Counted from the first letter of the stretch, positions 1 through 9,202 are shown. The stretch: 64,000 nt of DNA from Wolbachia endosymbiont (group A) of Pogonocherus hispidulus (GCF_964028195.1 NZ_OZ034750.1:868001-932000), one strand, 5' to 3'. Notes: generated by a model from the letters alone, not told the origin. Program-made: numbers and translations.

Positions 1-387
1 CACATTAAAAAATTCTCTTTACCCACGAATGTGGTGCTTGTGAAACCGAAAAAAAGGTTTTTGAGTACACCAGAGGTATTTTCCAAACATGAAGGAGAGT
101 TTTCTGAGCCAATTAAATGGAGCGATGACGCTGAAAAGGATTTGTTGAAGTTTCTTAAAGAGACGAGAAACGATCTTCAAGAAATAGCAATAAGCCTTGT
201 ACCTGAAATTAAGGATGTGATATCAACACTTAAGTCACAAGAAGGCTCTATACTTTCTCGCATGTCAGGCAGTGGTGTATCATGCTTTGGAATATTCGAT
301 AGTGAGGAAAATGCAAAAGCTGCTGCAGTTAATATCAGAAAAAAGCAACCAGAATGGTGGGTATGCAACACTCAATTAATAGTTTGA
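1..387 (+). CDS. ispE: 4-diphosphocytidyl-2-C-methyl-D-erythritol kinase, C-terminal part
   Basis: This is the 3' end of a GHMP kinase gene whose start lies before the window; the reading frame is open from base 1. IspE phosphorylates CDP-methylerythritol in the non-mevalonate isoprenoid pathway in the cytoplasm. The visible part contains the C-terminal GHMP motif, seen as SRMSGSGVSCFGIF, a glycine-rich loop followed by the conserved Cys-Phe-Gly. About 128 residues are present, less than half of a normal IspE. An ATG at 31 lies inside the gene and is not the true start. The next gene follows after 4 bases, so the two are probably co-transcribed. Confidence 0.9.
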   Translation, partial: HIKKFSLPTNVVLVKPKKRFLSTPEVFSKHEGEFSEPIKWSDDAEKDLLKFLKETRNDLQEIAISLVPEIKDVISTLKSQEGSILSRMSGSGVSCFGIFDSEENAKAAAVNIRKKQPEWWVCNTQLIV

Positions 388-391
388 CTTT

Positions 392-757
392 ATGGATATA
401 ACTCCTTTAATTCTCAAGGATAAAAATCTTATAAATGGTTACAGGGAAGGAAAATTTTTAGTGAATAATAGAGAATATTGCGGCTCAATTATAGTTTTTC
501 CTGAAAAGGTGATAAAATTGAAAGAAAGTGATATAAATAGCAAGGAGCATTTTGAATCTTTTTTAACGGAGGAAATAGAAATTTTGATAATAGGTACTGG
601 TAAAACACGCAATATATCAAGTTCTTCAGTGAAGTCCTATCTTATGGAACAAAAAGGTTTAAATTTTGAATTTATGACAACCGGTGCAGCATGCAGAACC
701 CATAACGTTTTAATATCCGAAGATAGATTTGTTGTCAGTTATCTAATAGCCATATAG
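392..757 (+). CDS. Mth938-like (DUF498 / NDUFAF3-type) domain protein
   Basis: This 121-residue protein matches the small Mth938-like fold seen in bacterial DUF498 proteins and in the mitochondrial complex I assembly factor NDUFAF3. Family hallmarks are the segment ILIIGTG near the middle and the later phrase FMTTGAACRTHNVL, where a small residue cluster and a threonine-asparagine pair are typical. No catalytic residues are known for the family. It sits 4 bases after ispE and is followed after 1 base by znuB. A role in respiratory complex I assembly is an analogy with NDUFAF3 and not something the sequence shows. Confidence 0.8.
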   Translation: MDITPLILKDKNLINGYREGKFLVNNREYCGSIIVFPEKVIKLKESDINSKEHFESFLTEEIEILIIGTGKTRNISSSSVKSYLMEQKGLNFEFMTTGAACRTHNVLISEDRFVVSYLIAI

Positions 758-758
758 C

Positions 759-1568
759 ATGCTTGAAATGTTTGCCCAGGACTTTTTCATCAATAGTCTA
801 GTTGCAGTAGTCGTAATTAGCCTAGTAACAGGCGCTTTAGGATCATTTATGATATGGCAAAGGTTATCTTATCTTGGTGATAGTTTGTCCCATTCTTCAT
901 TGCTTGGTGTTGCACTTGCTTTAATCTTTAAGATTAGCCCATCGCTTAGCATAATGCTTATTGCAATTACATTTGCTATACTACTTTCTCTTAATTTTAA
1001 CAGATTATATTCTGCTGATACGATATTGAACATTGTTACCAATGTAGTTTTATCATCGAGTTTAATACTTATGTCTTTTCTTCCATCTGGCAATAATAGT
1101 ATTATTAGCTCACTGTTTGGTGATATATTAACGCTCGATCAAAGTGATATAGTATTGATTTTTTTAACCTCTGTAATAGTTACTTTGATATTAATATTTA
1201 GATGGCGTTATTGGTTAATGATTTCAATTAATCAAGATTTAGCAGTAGTTGAGAAGATTAATGTTAATTTTGTTAGACTAGAATTTTTAATCACTCTTGC
1301 TATATTTATAGCAATTGCTGCCCAATTAATAGGAATATTACTCATTGCTGCATTTTTGCTAATACCAGCAGCATCTGCAAGGCTCATTTCGAAAACTCCA
1401 ATGCAGATGATTATTGTTGCAACAGTTTTTTCTGTGATTTCTGGGATATCAGGTCTGATGTTATCTGCAAGTTTTGATTTGTTAACTGGACCTGCAATTA
1501 TACTTGTTGCAGCCGTGTATTTAATTGTCGCTTATTTTATAAGGCTAGTATTAAGTAGGTTGGCTTAA
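759..1568 (+). CDS. znuB: Zinc ABC transporter permease ZnuB
   Basis: This 269-residue integral membrane protein belongs to the ABC-3 family of metal permeases. It has about eight hydrophobic segments and the family pattern near the N-terminus, SLVTGALGSFMIWQRLSYLGDSLSHSSLLGVAL written here in parts: GALGSFMIWQRLSYLGDS then LSHSSLLGVAL. A second conserved stretch near residue 190 (LLIAAFLLIPAASARLIS) matches the cytoplasmic loop that contacts the ATPase. The solute-binding and ATPase partners are not in this window. The ATG at 759 lies 1 base after the previous stop; a second in-frame ATG three codons later is equally possible. Confidence 0.9.
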   Translation: MLEMFAQDFFINSLVAVVVISLVTGALGSFMIWQRLSYLGDSLSHSSLLGVALALIFKISPSLSIMLIAITFAILLSLNFNRLYSADTILNIVTNVVLSSSLILMSFLPSGNNSIISSLFGDILTLDQSDIVLIFLTSVIVTLILIFRWRYWLMISINQDLAVVEKINVNFVRLEFLITLAIFIAIAAQLIGILLIAAFLLIPAASARLISKTPMQMIIVATVFSVISGISGLMLSASFDLLTGPAIILVAAVYLIVAYFIRLVLSRLA

Positions 1569-1692
1569 TTTTAGTCTCGAATGTTAATAATTTTGTAATA
1601 TACTTATTATAAAACATCACTATCTTAGCACAATTTGCTATATTATTGTTTATGTGCTAATGATAAGATGTTAGTTTTATGGAGTAAACAAT

Positions 1693-1881
1693 ATGAGCGA
1701 AGAAGGATTTTTTTCTAAATATATATCTAAGCCTGTGAAAAAGTTTTATAATTATATTACAGGAAAAACAGAAGAGTTGGATAATGTGCAGAGTACGGCA
1801 GATGATGCGCATAATATTGCACAAGAAAGCTCCGAGTCTTTGGATACTCATGTCCAGTCAAATGAGAATGATATCATATAG
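1693..1881 (+). CDS. Small hypothetical protein (62 aa)
   Basis: This short gene encodes 62 residues with a basic, aromatic N-terminal half (SKYISKPVKKFYNYITGK) and an acidic, serine-rich C-terminal half. A GGAG ribosome binding site stands 8 bases before the ATG, and the stop is 5 bases before the holA start, which supports real translation and co-transcription with holA. There is no membrane segment and no recognised domain. It is probably a lineage-specific protein; no function can be assigned. Confidence 0.6.
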   Translation: MSEEGFFSKYISKPVKKFYNYITGKTEELDNVQSTADDAHNIAQESSESLDTHVQSNENDII

Positions 1882-1886
1882 ATGGC

Positions 1887-2879
1887 ATGAGGGTCACACC
1901 ATCCAAAGTTAAAAAATTCCTAGAGAAACCTGATGCTTTAAGTGGTGTGTTAATTCATGGAAGTGATAACAGTAGGGTTGGTTTTTATGTACAAGAAATA
2001 ATTGCCAGTTTGGATGAGTATTCAGTTCAGGTGATGGATTTTGCAATAGTAAATAAGTCACCAGGTTTACTGTTTTCTGAATTGGCAAACATTTCGATAT
2101 TTACCAGCAAAAAATTAATTAAGCTGATAAATGTGAGTGGAGGTATATCCAAAGAGTTAAAAAACGTATTGGATTATAACGCAAGTGGTCACTATGTAAT
2201 GATGGTAGCAAGTGATCTTCCATATAATTCTGCGACTAAAAGTTATATGGAGAGTTCAAAAATTTTTGGTGTAATTGCTTGCTATAAGGACAGCAACAGC
2301 AATCTTTATGACATTATATCAAGTTACTTAAAACAAAATGATATAAAATGCACAAATGAGATAATCTACCATTTGCAATCTTACTTTAATCATAGCAAGC
2401 TGCCTATATGTTCAGAACTTGAGAAGTTAGTTTTGTACTTAGGGGAGAGAAAAGACCTAAAACTTACTGATATAGAATTATGCTTTTCAACTTCCGGCAA
2501 CGACTATGCTACACTTGATGATCTATGCTCTGCCATAGCAAGTAAAGATATGTCGCGCTTCATTAGAATTTCTGATGCATTGATATCGCAAGAAAATTTT
2601 TCACCGATAGCGCTAATTCGCATTATATCAAATTATTTCCTACGCCTTGAAAACGTTTTGCTGTCAGTGCAAGGTGGAATGAATGAACAGGCTGCGATTG
2701 ATCAGCTAAGCCCTCCATTGTTTTTTAAACAATTGCAGAGCTTTAAATCTCATTTGAAAAGTTTGCAACTTTCAGAACTTAAGAAGATCTTGGAAAAATT
2801 GATAAGCTTAGAAATTACCTGTAAAAAAACTGATTTAGATCATAAAATGATTTTTCAACATGCACTGACGAGTAGCTGA
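1887..2879 (+). CDS. holA: DNA polymerase III subunit delta
   Basis: The 330-residue product matches HolA, the clamp-loader subunit that opens the sliding clamp at the replication fork. Recognisable parts are the N-terminal GVLIHGSDNSRVGFYVQEI, equivalent to the degenerate nucleotide-binding start of delta, the central helical segment with SELEKLVLYLGER, and the C-terminal collar helices with ALIRIISNYFLRLENV and a final TDLDHKMIFQHAL. The length fits the family. It is preceded closely by the 62-residue gene. Assignment rests on overall pattern because delta subunits are poorly conserved in sequence. Confidence 0.85.
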   Translation: MRVTPSKVKKFLEKPDALSGVLIHGSDNSRVGFYVQEIIASLDEYSVQVMDFAIVNKSPGLLFSELANISIFTSKKLIKLINVSGGISKELKNVLDYNASGHYVMMVASDLPYNSATKSYMESSKIFGVIACYKDSNSNLYDIISSYLKQNDIKCTNEIIYHLQSYFNHSKLPICSELEKLVLYLGERKDLKLTDIELCFSTSGNDYATLDDLCSAIASKDMSRFIRISDALISQENFSPIALIRIISNYFLRLENVLLSVQGGMNEQAAIDQLSPPLFFKQLQSFKSHLKSLQLSELKKILEKLISLEITCKKTDLDHKMIFQHALTSS

Positions 2880-3056
2880 CTACTCGGATCCAGCCTTTCT
2901 TATAATTTCATCAAAATGTTGTATTTTAACATAAAATAGCTGCTTTTATGCCTACCCAAATTCATTCTTTAGTATGCTTCTTTGCATCTCACAAGTATTC
3001 TTTACTAATAGGATATTTTCGGATATAATTGAATATAGCTAGATAAAAATACAGAT

Positions 3057-4103
3057 ATGTTTGACATTTCAAAAATTGTAATAACACCTGAAATGTTAAA
3101 ATTAGTTGCTGAAATTGATGAATTTAAAGGAGCATGGCAATTGTTTGGTAATTTAGCTCCAGAACGTTTACAAATGCTCAAGAAAATTGCAACAATTGAA
3201 AGTATTGGTTCTTCTACTCGTATTGAAGGGGCAAAACTATCAGACCGTGAAGTTGAACAATTACTATCCAAACTTGATACACGCTCATTTCGTTCTCTAG
3301 ATGAACGAGAAATAGCCGGATATGCGTATGTGTGTGAAGAAGTATTTCAAAATTTTAAAAAGATGCCATTTACAGAAAACACTATAAAACAGTTTCATAT
3401 CCGGCTTTTACAATTTTCATATAAAGATCAAAGGCACATGGGAGAATATAAAAAATCTCCCAATCATGTTGAGGTGTTTGATGAATCTGGAAAAAGCTTG
3501 GGCATAATTTTTGAAACAGCCTCTCCATTTGAGACAGCGACACAAATGCCAGAACTTATTTATTGGACTAGCCAACAATTAGAAATAAAATCATTACATC
3601 CTCTATTAATTATTGGCATTTTTATAGTTACTTTTTTAGCTATTCATCCCTTTCAGGATGGAAATGGCAGATTATCACGCATTCTCACAACTTTCTTGTT
3701 ACTAAAGTTAGGGTATATCTATGTACCTTACAGTTCCCTTGAAAGTATAATTGAAAGTAATAAGGAGAGTTACTACTTGGCTTTGCGTCGTACTCAACAA
3801 TCCTTGAAGACGAGCAGCAATGATTTTAATCCATGGCTTATGTTCTTTTTAAGGTCACTACAAAAGCAAAAATTTCATCTTGAACAAAAGGTGTCACATG
3901 AAAAAGTGTTAAATCTCTATTTACCACCACTTTCTGCTAAAGTATTAGCACTACTCAGCAAACATGGACGTCTTACAATTAAGGATTTAGAAAATATTAC
4001 TAAAGCAAACCGTAGTACCTTAAAAAAGCACGTATCTAATCTCGTAAAGAGTAATCACATTACTCAGCATGGAAAAGGCAGAGCAACTTGGTATGTAATA
4101 TAG
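3057..4103 (+). CDS. Fic/DOC family protein with N-terminal inhibitory motif and winged helix
   Basis: This 348-residue protein carries the complete Fic active-site motif HPFQDGNGRLSR at about residues 195-206, with the catalytic histidine and the nucleotide-binding GNGR. Family members usually transfer AMP from ATP to hydroxyl side chains of target proteins. Near residue 53 the phrase SSTRIEG matches the (S/T)xxxE(G/N) inhibitory helix, so this is a self-inhibited class II Fic. The last 60 residues (LTIKDLENITKANRSTLKKHV) look like a winged helix, as in many stand-alone bacterial Fic proteins. There is no antitoxin gene beside it. The gene is flanked downstream by repeats and an IS903-type element. 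Target unknown: it could be regulatory or act on host proteins. Confidence 0.9.
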   Translation: MFDISKIVITPEMLKLVAEIDEFKGAWQLFGNLAPERLQMLKKIATIESIGSSTRIEGAKLSDREVEQLLSKLDTRSFRSLDEREIAGYAYVCEEVFQNFKKMPFTENTIKQFHIRLLQFSYKDQRHMGEYKKSPNHVEVFDESGKSLGIIFETASPFETATQMPELIYWTSQQLEIKSLHPLLIIGIFIVTFLAIHPFQDGNGRLSRILTTFLLLKLGYIYVPYSSLESIIESNKESYYLALRRTQQSLKTSSNDFNPWLMFFLRSLQKQKFHLEQKVSHEKVLNLYLPPLSAKVLALLSKHGRLTIKDLENITKANRSTLKKHVSNLVKSNHITQHGKGRATWYVI

Positions 4104-4145
4104 AGCTCAATAGGATATGTATTCATTTTGAATTGTTAAATTATT

Positions 4146-4165
4146 CAGCTATAGAATATAGATCA
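4146..4165. repeat. 20-bp direct repeat, left copy
   Basis: The sequence CAGCTATAGAATATAGATCA occurs here and again, identically and in the same orientation, at 5885-5904. The two copies bracket the repeat cluster and IS903-type element between fic and dapB. Confidence 0.75.
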
Positions 4166-4189
4166 CAGCTGTACAAACATTGTAGTTTG

Positions 4190-4292
4190 AGCCCACTAGA
4201 TCCCAGTGCCCTCTTCTTGTCATCCCAGTGCCCAGACACTGGGATCTCATTTTACTTTATAATGATGTCATGAAAGTAGCTGACGCTGGGAT
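4190..4292. repeat. Interspersed palindromic repeats (GATCCCAGTG type), left of IS
   Basis: This stretch carries the recurrent module in which CATCCCAGTGCCCAGACACTGGGAT forms a hairpin (both arms visible as ATCCCAGTG and CACTGGGAT), followed by the linker that ends in TGACGCTGGGAT. The last nine bases are one copy of the target duplication of the adjacent IS. The same modules recur at many other places in the window. Confidence 0.85.
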
Positions 4293-5366
4293 GGCTTTGT
4301 TGCATCACACTTTATGAGATGGTGATTTATGGTAAATTCATGTAACTATCTCAAATTTAGCCATACCAATATCAGTGAATTTATTAAGCAAATAGCATTT
4401 AGTTCTTTTTCTCGATTTATCTCAGATTTATTCCTAAAACTAAATCCGAATATTTGCTTTAATCTTGAGAAAAACCCTTCAATATAAGATCTTTTCCCAT
4501 AATTTACTTCTTTTTTCCATTCTTTCATGCCATCTTCACCGTATAATTTTATTAACCTAATAGCAGCATTCCTGTCAGACATATAATCTATTTCTGGATG
4601 TTCTGCCGCATTGTTTATTGGTGGAATTTTTGTCTTTATATCATATTCGTTACACAACTTATAAAACTTGTGCCTATCACATGCTCTATCTGCATATAGT
4701 GCTTTTATGGCATGCTGAAAATCAACTTCTTTTAGCAAATCACAAGCTCCATAGTGATCAGAGTAGACACCGTTACTGTATTTTACAGCTATGGCTTTTT
4801 TGTTGTTTATATTCAACATTACGTGCAATTTTCTCGTTTGCTCATAGCCACGATATTTTCTGTCAGTGCTATTTTCCTTCAGGAGTGTTGTTGTATATAC
4901 TAATTCCTGTACTGTCTATAGCAATTTCGATATCTTCCATATTATTTTTATCAATTCTGCAATCATTTATCTTAATATTAAGTTTCTTAAACCTTCTTGA
5001 TGCTTGTGAATAGCTGATAACTGCCAAATCTCTTCCTATTTGTTGCAAATACCCTTTTATAAACCCGACTGTTTGTCTTAAACCAATTCTAAAGAAACTG
5101 ACGATTATATGCACCAAAATCACAACTTTATCACTATAAATATAGTTGCCGCCCTGCATTTTTGGACAATTCTCGTACCAATTTTCTATGGCGTCATTGA
5201 TATAACAAAAAATGCTTCCTCTTTCTTGGAGAAATTTGTTATATTCATGGCAGTTACTGACTCTCATTTTTTGTGGCATATTTTTTCTTCAACAGTTAAA
5301 TGGCTATTTATAATGAATTTTGTCAGTAACTGCCAGTTCTTTTCACTTGAGCGATGCAACAAAGCC
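4293..5366 (-). mobile_element. IS5-family, IS903-group insertion sequence (broken transposase)
   Basis: The element is 1074 bp long. Its ends are GGCTTTGTTGCATCAC at 4293 and the inverted copy GCGATGCAACAAAGCC ending at 5366, one mismatch in 16. IS903-group elements typically begin GGCTTTGTTG. A 9-bp direct duplication CGCTGGGAT flanks it at 4284-4292 and 5367-5375, the duplication length expected for this group. A full-length relative lies at 53658-54744. It landed inside a palindromic repeat. Confidence 0.93.
4346..5279 (-). pseudogene. IS903-group transposase, frameshifted
   Basis: Two reading-frame pieces (4869-5279 and 4346-4828) together correspond to the 318-residue transposase encoded intact at 53743-54699. 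Comparison of the two copies shows about 8 bases missing near 4868, after the codons for NNTP, which puts a stop right behind that point. A second deletion of about 7 bases near 4410 replaces the normal C-terminal end. The DDE catalytic residues are split between the pieces (IDSTGISIY in the first; ADRA and YIEGFFSRLK in the second). No functional transposase is expected. Confidence 0.9.
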
Positions 5367-5884
5367 CGCTGGGATCCAGAAGACTTAATTTCAACCAAAT
5401 AATAAAGGCTAGATCCCAGTGCCCTCTTCTTGTCATCCCAGTGCGTGACACTGGGATCTCATTTTACTTTATAATGATGTCATGAAAGTAGCTGACACTG
5501 GGATCCAGAAGACTTAATTTCAACCAAATAATAAAGGCTAGATCCCAGTGTCAGCTACTTGGATGACAAAAAAAGGAGCACTGGAATGACAGCAGTCCTA
5601 CGTCATACCGCGATTCATTCGCGGTATTTCTTAGCATAGATCCCGCTAACAAGTAGCGGGATGACGGTTGTCAGGGTGTCATCCCAGTACCTTCTCCTGT
5701 CATCCCAGTGCCCAGACACTGGGATCCAGAAAAATTGATTGTAAACAAGCATACTAGCATAGAAAAACGTTTTCGATGAGATTGCAGAAAGGCTAGATTC
5801 CAGACTGGAATGACATCGTTCACTATGTACCATATTGCAATAGTTGTGGTCAAGGCACTGGGATCTGAAATTGCAGTGTTCGTA
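5367..5884. repeat. Cluster of interspersed palindromic repeats between IS903-type element and dapB
   Basis: The 594 bases before dapB hold no gene. They contain at least two families of hairpin repeats. One family has GATCCCAGTG / CACTGGGATC arms joined by the linkers TGTCATGAAAGTAGCTGAC and TTAATTTCAACCAAATAATA, and one block of about 110 bases is present twice in tandem (near 5367-5430 and 5490-5550). The other family is CATACCGCGATTCATTCGCGG followed by CCCGCTAACAAGTAGCGGG. Short open frames inside are made of repeats and are not counted as genes. Confidence 0.85.
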
Positions 5885-5904
5885 CAGCTATAGAATATAG
5901 ATCA
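5885..5904. repeat. 20-bp direct repeat, right copy
   Basis: Identical to 4146-4165. It is preceded by GTTCGTACAG, which also occurs near 9049 and 49798 and seems to be a separate short repeat. Confidence 0.75.
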
Positions 5905-5960
5905 GAAGTGACAGAGCTTAAAAAAAGGCCTAATATTCTTAATAAACGCTAGAAAGCTTT

Positions 5961-6746
5961 ATGAAAATCAGAGTTGGAGTAATAGGCTGCTTAGGCAAAA
6001 TGGGCAAGAAAATACTCAATGAATTAATTACAAATACCAAAGTGGAAATAGCAGGTGCTGTTGCCCGTTCAGGCAGTAAGTACATAGATTCAGATATTGG
6101 ACCAATTATAGCCAATCTAGGAATCAAGGTTACAAGTTCTATTAGTGGCATATTTGAGTTATCCGACGTTGTAATAGATTTTACAACTAAAGAATGTATG
6201 TTAGACTGCCTTAAAGCAGCTGTAAAATTTAAAACACCGCTGGTTAGTGGCACAACTGGAATAGAAGGTGTCGATTTGAAAGAATATGCTGCTGAAGTTC
6301 CAATATTATGGTCAGCAAATATGAGTGTTGGGGTTAATGTGTTGCTGAAATTGGTAAAAAAAGCTGCTGAGCTTTTAGGTAATGAATATGACGTTGAGAT
6401 TTGGGAAATGCATCATAACTTAAAAAAGGATTCACCATCTGGAACAGCTATAGAACTTGGCAAAACAATTGCTAACGCTTCAAAAGTGGATTTTCAGTCC
6501 AATCAATATTTACATAGTGGTTCAAACATAAGAAAAAAGGGGGGAATAGGTTTTGCAGTATCTCGTGGAGGTGGAGTAATAGGAGATCACAGCGTGATGT
6601 TTATTAATTCTGATGAACGGATAGAACTAAACCACAAAGCAATTGATCGCACAACATTTGCTAGAGGAGCTGTTCAAGCAGCAGTATGGCTATATGAAAA
6701 TAAAAGAGAAATTCCGGGGCTCTATTCAATGCAGGATGTGATATGA
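5961..6746 (+). CDS. dapB: 4-hydroxy-tetrahydrodipicolinate reductase
   Basis: DapB reduces the cyclic intermediate of the diaminopimelate/lysine pathway with NAD(P)H; in Wolbachia-like bacteria the product feeds lipid II synthesis. The 261-residue protein has the Rossmann loop [13 protein letters not shown] at residues 5-17 and the catalytic signature [15 protein letters not shown] near residue 150, which supplies the proton donor histidine and the lysine. The sequence GTTGIEG near residue 97 is the cofactor-contact loop. Its TGA stop overlaps the pstB start as ATGA, so translation of the two is probably coupled. Confidence 0.97.
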   Translation: MKIRVGVIGCLGKMGKKILNELITNTKVEIAGAVARSGSKYIDSDIGPIIANLGIKVTSSISGIFELSDVVIDFTTKECMLDCLKAAVKFKTPLVSGTTGIEGVDLKEYAAEVPILWSANMSVGVNVLLKLVKKAAELLGNEYDVEIWEMHHNLKKDSPSGTAIELGKTIANASKVDFQSNQYLHSGSNIRKKGGIGFAVSRGGGVIGDHSVMFINSDERIELNHKAIDRTTFARGAVQAAVWLYENKREIPGLYSMQDVI

Positions 6747-7501
6747 GCAATACACGTGCCTCTGTTAAAGATTTAAATCTCTGGTATGGCTCTAAGCAAG
6801 TTTTATTCGATATAAATTTGAATATTTATAAAAGAAAAGTTACTACTTTTATCGGACCATCCGGGTGCGGTAAATCGACATTTTTGCGTTGTTTTAATCG
6901 TATGAATGACTATGTACCTGGATGCAAAACTGTTGGTGAATTAGATATCGATGGGCTGGGTGATATATATTCACGTGATATGGATGTTGTGCTACTTAGA
7001 GCAAAAGTTGGCATGGTATTTCAAAAGCCAAATCCTTTTCCAAAATCAATATATGACAATGTTGCTTATGGGCCAAAGTTGCATGGTATGGTGAAGGATA
7101 AGCAAAAATTGAATGAGATGGTGGAAAATAGTTTAACCAAAGTTGGCTTATGGGAAGAATTAAAAGACAGATTGCAAGATAGCGCACTCAATTTATCCGG
7201 TGGCCAACAACAGAGGCTATGCATCGCTCGCGCAATTGCAGTGAAGCCAACTATTTTATTAATGGATGAACCGTGCTCCGCTCTTGATCCAATGGCAACC
7301 AATGCAATCGAAAATCTTATACAAGAGCTGAAATTAAGGTTTACTATAATTATGGTAACTCATTCAATGAAGCAAGCTAAAAAGTTATCTGATAGTGTAA
7401 TCTTCTTTCATAATGGCAGAATTGTTGAGTCTGGAAGCACTCAAGAAATATTCGAAAATGCTCAATCTCCCTTAACAAAGGAGTATATCCTGGATCATTA
7501 G
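6743..7501 (+). CDS. pstB: Phosphate ABC transporter ATP-binding protein
   Basis: The 252-residue protein has all ABC ATPase motifs: Walker [10 protein letters not shown] near residue 38, a Q-loop in [13 protein letters not shown], the signature LSGGQQQR near 152, Walker B ILLMDEP with the following D-loop SALD, and the switch histidine in VTHSMKQA. The KPNPFP phrase after the Q-loop is typical of PstB. It would power phosphate import with PstA and PstC, which are not in this window. It starts inside the dapB stop codon (4-base overlap). The pairing of dapB with a lone pstB is functionally unrelated and likely reflects genome scrambling. Confidence 0.95.
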   Translation: MSNTRASVKDLNLWYGSKQVLFDINLNIYKRKVTTFIGPSGCGKSTFLRCFNRMNDYVPGCKTVGELDIDGLGDIYSRDMDVVLLRAKVGMVFQKPNPFPKSIYDNVAYGPKLHGMVKDKQKLNEMVENSLTKVGLWEELKDRLQDSALNLSGGQQQRLCIARAIAVKPTILLMDEPCSALDPMATNAIENLIQELKLRFTIIMVTHSMKQAKKLSDSVIFFHNGRIVESGSTQEIFENAQSPLTKEYILDH

Positions 7502-7539
7502 GTTTCTGTCATCAAAGTAGCTTGGCTACTTTAAAAAAT

Positions 7540-7750
7540 GTATCCGTATGCCGTATTTGTCATTCAGCATGGTAGCAGTTGGATCATTCAAAAAATACCA
7601 CTTCATTCTTTTTGCTTCTAACTTTTCTATTTTTTGCTGTAAATTTTTGCAAAGTTCTAAAAGGTTTACCATATTATCTCACTTTTGCTCTATGATTATC
7701 TTTTTAGATCACCTTGTCTACCTTATTCTACTACTCCGCTGAACGGATAC
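7540..7750 (-). mobile_element. IS66-family remnant, internally deleted
   Basis: Bases 7610-7750 are almost identical to the transposase-start end of the IS66 element at 16484-16617, including the terminal CCGCTGAACGGATAC. Bases 7550-7609 resemble its other side (ATGCCGTATTTG, then TCATTC), near 15345-15420. So about 1.2 kb from the middle has been lost. A partial end GTATCCG may mark the left border at 7540. No target duplication is visible. The remnant supplies the last codons of the neighbouring membrane-protein gene. Confidence 0.8.
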
Positions 7751-8690
7751 CACCGGGCTGCTCTATAGATAATATGCCACTATCACCAGATAGCAAAGTT
7801 CGCGCTGATTCACTTTGTCTAAGATGTTCAATTGCCTGCCATTTGTCATCTCCTGTGCGCATACTGCAGCCAAGTTGGAAATCTACACCATTTTCAACAA
7901 TTTGACACGACAGCTTCATAGCAGTAGCGAAACCTTCTTGTTTATTAGTAGCATTTCCGGTAACAATACTACAAGCAGTGAAGTTACGATCATTTCCAAC
8001 TGTTCGCATCATCATTTCACCATCTCGTATACCATCATTATTTATATCCTTTGCTATAACAGTCTCATCTACACCTTCTACTACTCGAGATATTACCTCT
8101 ATATTTGGTTGATTATGTAGCTGACCACTTCTCATTAGTGGTTGGCATAAATCAGTGTCTGATTGATCTTGCTCCACATCATTTTGTTGCCCTAACTTAT
8201 TAACTTCTTCTTCAACACGCTCATTGTATTCTTCATCATTACTTATTTCAACTTTATTTACTGGTTGACCTTGATTGTTTTCTACATTTATATTTTTTTG
8301 ACCAAACATGTCTTTATTAATGTAATACCAAATAAGACCAGGTATCAGTGAAATTACTAGATTTAATATAATGCACGGAATTAAAATCACAGCAGCAGCT
8401 ATATAGATTAGAGATCTAACTATAAACTTTATTACTTTAGATAATTTAGAATCATCTTTTTGAGCACTTACAGCATTTAAAAATAGCATAGTAAAACCAA
8501 AAGATAACGCTGTTATAGCAGTAGGCACGATGATTGGAACAAGTAAAAAAGCATTGATTAACTTTTTTCCAGAGCTAGTTATATTATTCAGTGATGCAAG
8601 ATAGTTTTGACCAACATTAGCAATCCACTTTGTACCAGACAAGACTCTTTCACTATTCTCTTTCGACATTTCAAGTTTCATTAGCGCCAC
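7731..8690 (-). CDS. Hypothetical membrane protein, C-terminus altered by IS66 end
   Basis: The product has about 316-319 residues and no recognised domain. The first possible codon is GTG at 8690; the ATG at 8681 follows a GGTGG ribosome binding site and is the likelier start (MKLEMSKENS). Two long hydrophobic stretches follow, around residues 45-70 (LINAFLLVPIIVPTAITALSF) and 90-130 (SLIYIAAAVILIPCIILNL), then a polar C-terminal half. The last residues GIRSAE and the stop lie inside the IS66 terminal repeat, so the original end has been lost. It may be a secreted or membrane effector candidate, but nothing specific supports that. Confidence 0.6.
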   Translation of the reverse strand: MALMKLEMSKENSERVLSGTKWIANVGQNYLASLNNITSSGKKLINAFLLVPIIVPTAITALSFGFTMLFLNAVSAQKDDSKLSKVIKFIVRSLIYIAAAVILIPCIILNLVISLIPGLIWYYINKDMFGQKNINVENNQGQPVNKVEISNDEEYNERVEEEVNKLGQQNDVEQDQSDTDLCQPLMRSGQLHNQPNIEVISRVVEGVDETVIAKDINNDGIRDGEMMMRTVGNDRNFTACSIVTGNATNKQEGFATAMKLSCQIVENGVDFQLGCSMRTGDDKWQAIEHLRQSESARTLLSGDSGILSIEQPGGIRSAE

Positions 8691-9202
8691 CAGTTTTTAT
8701 AATAATGCTAAATATACTAAGAATTAATATACAATCAACTCAAATTTCTACTTCCGCACTTTTTCATTGCTGCTTACAATAATTATAGCTACACGATTTA
8801 CTCGTGTGCTTTTCTTAATTAAAAACTTCAACTATTCATTGTAAGCTATTGAATTTCTTATCATAGTATCTGTCATCCCAGTGCCCAGACACTGGGATCC
8901 AGTTTTTCCATATCAAAAATGTTTTTTAGTATAAGATCAGCTACTTTCTATGCTAGTTTGCTTGTAAACAAGCAAACTTTCCTGGATCCCAGTGTCTGGG
9001 CACTGGGATGACACCCTTCCTGGAGGAGATTGTTCTCAAATCACAATGTTCGTACAGTTGTGGATTCATTCGCGGTATAGATTCCGCTAACAAGTAGCAG
9101 AATGACGGTTTTTCAAATTGTAGGTAAACCTAAGCCACTTTAGCTATAGCTAAAAAATGACTTAGGCCTCGTGTATTGAGTGTACAACTGCACTTATAAT
9201 GT
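8691..9202. repeat. Gene-free 512 bp with inverted palindromic repeats
   Basis: No gene is seen here. Between 8872 and 9015 a module TGTCATCCCAGTGCCCAGAC and its inverted counterpart GTCTGGGCACTGGGATGACA face each other about 100 bases apart, so a long hairpin can form. A CGCTAACAAGTAGC hairpin follows near 9088. The short repeat GTTCGTACAG occurs near 9049. The stretch 8700-8870 is AT-rich and could hold the promoters of the gene at 8690. Confidence 0.8.

Noticed and set aside
4088..4273. Small open frame behind fic
   Set aside because: It begins within the fic end and is otherwise made of palindromic repeat sequence; no ribosome binding site.
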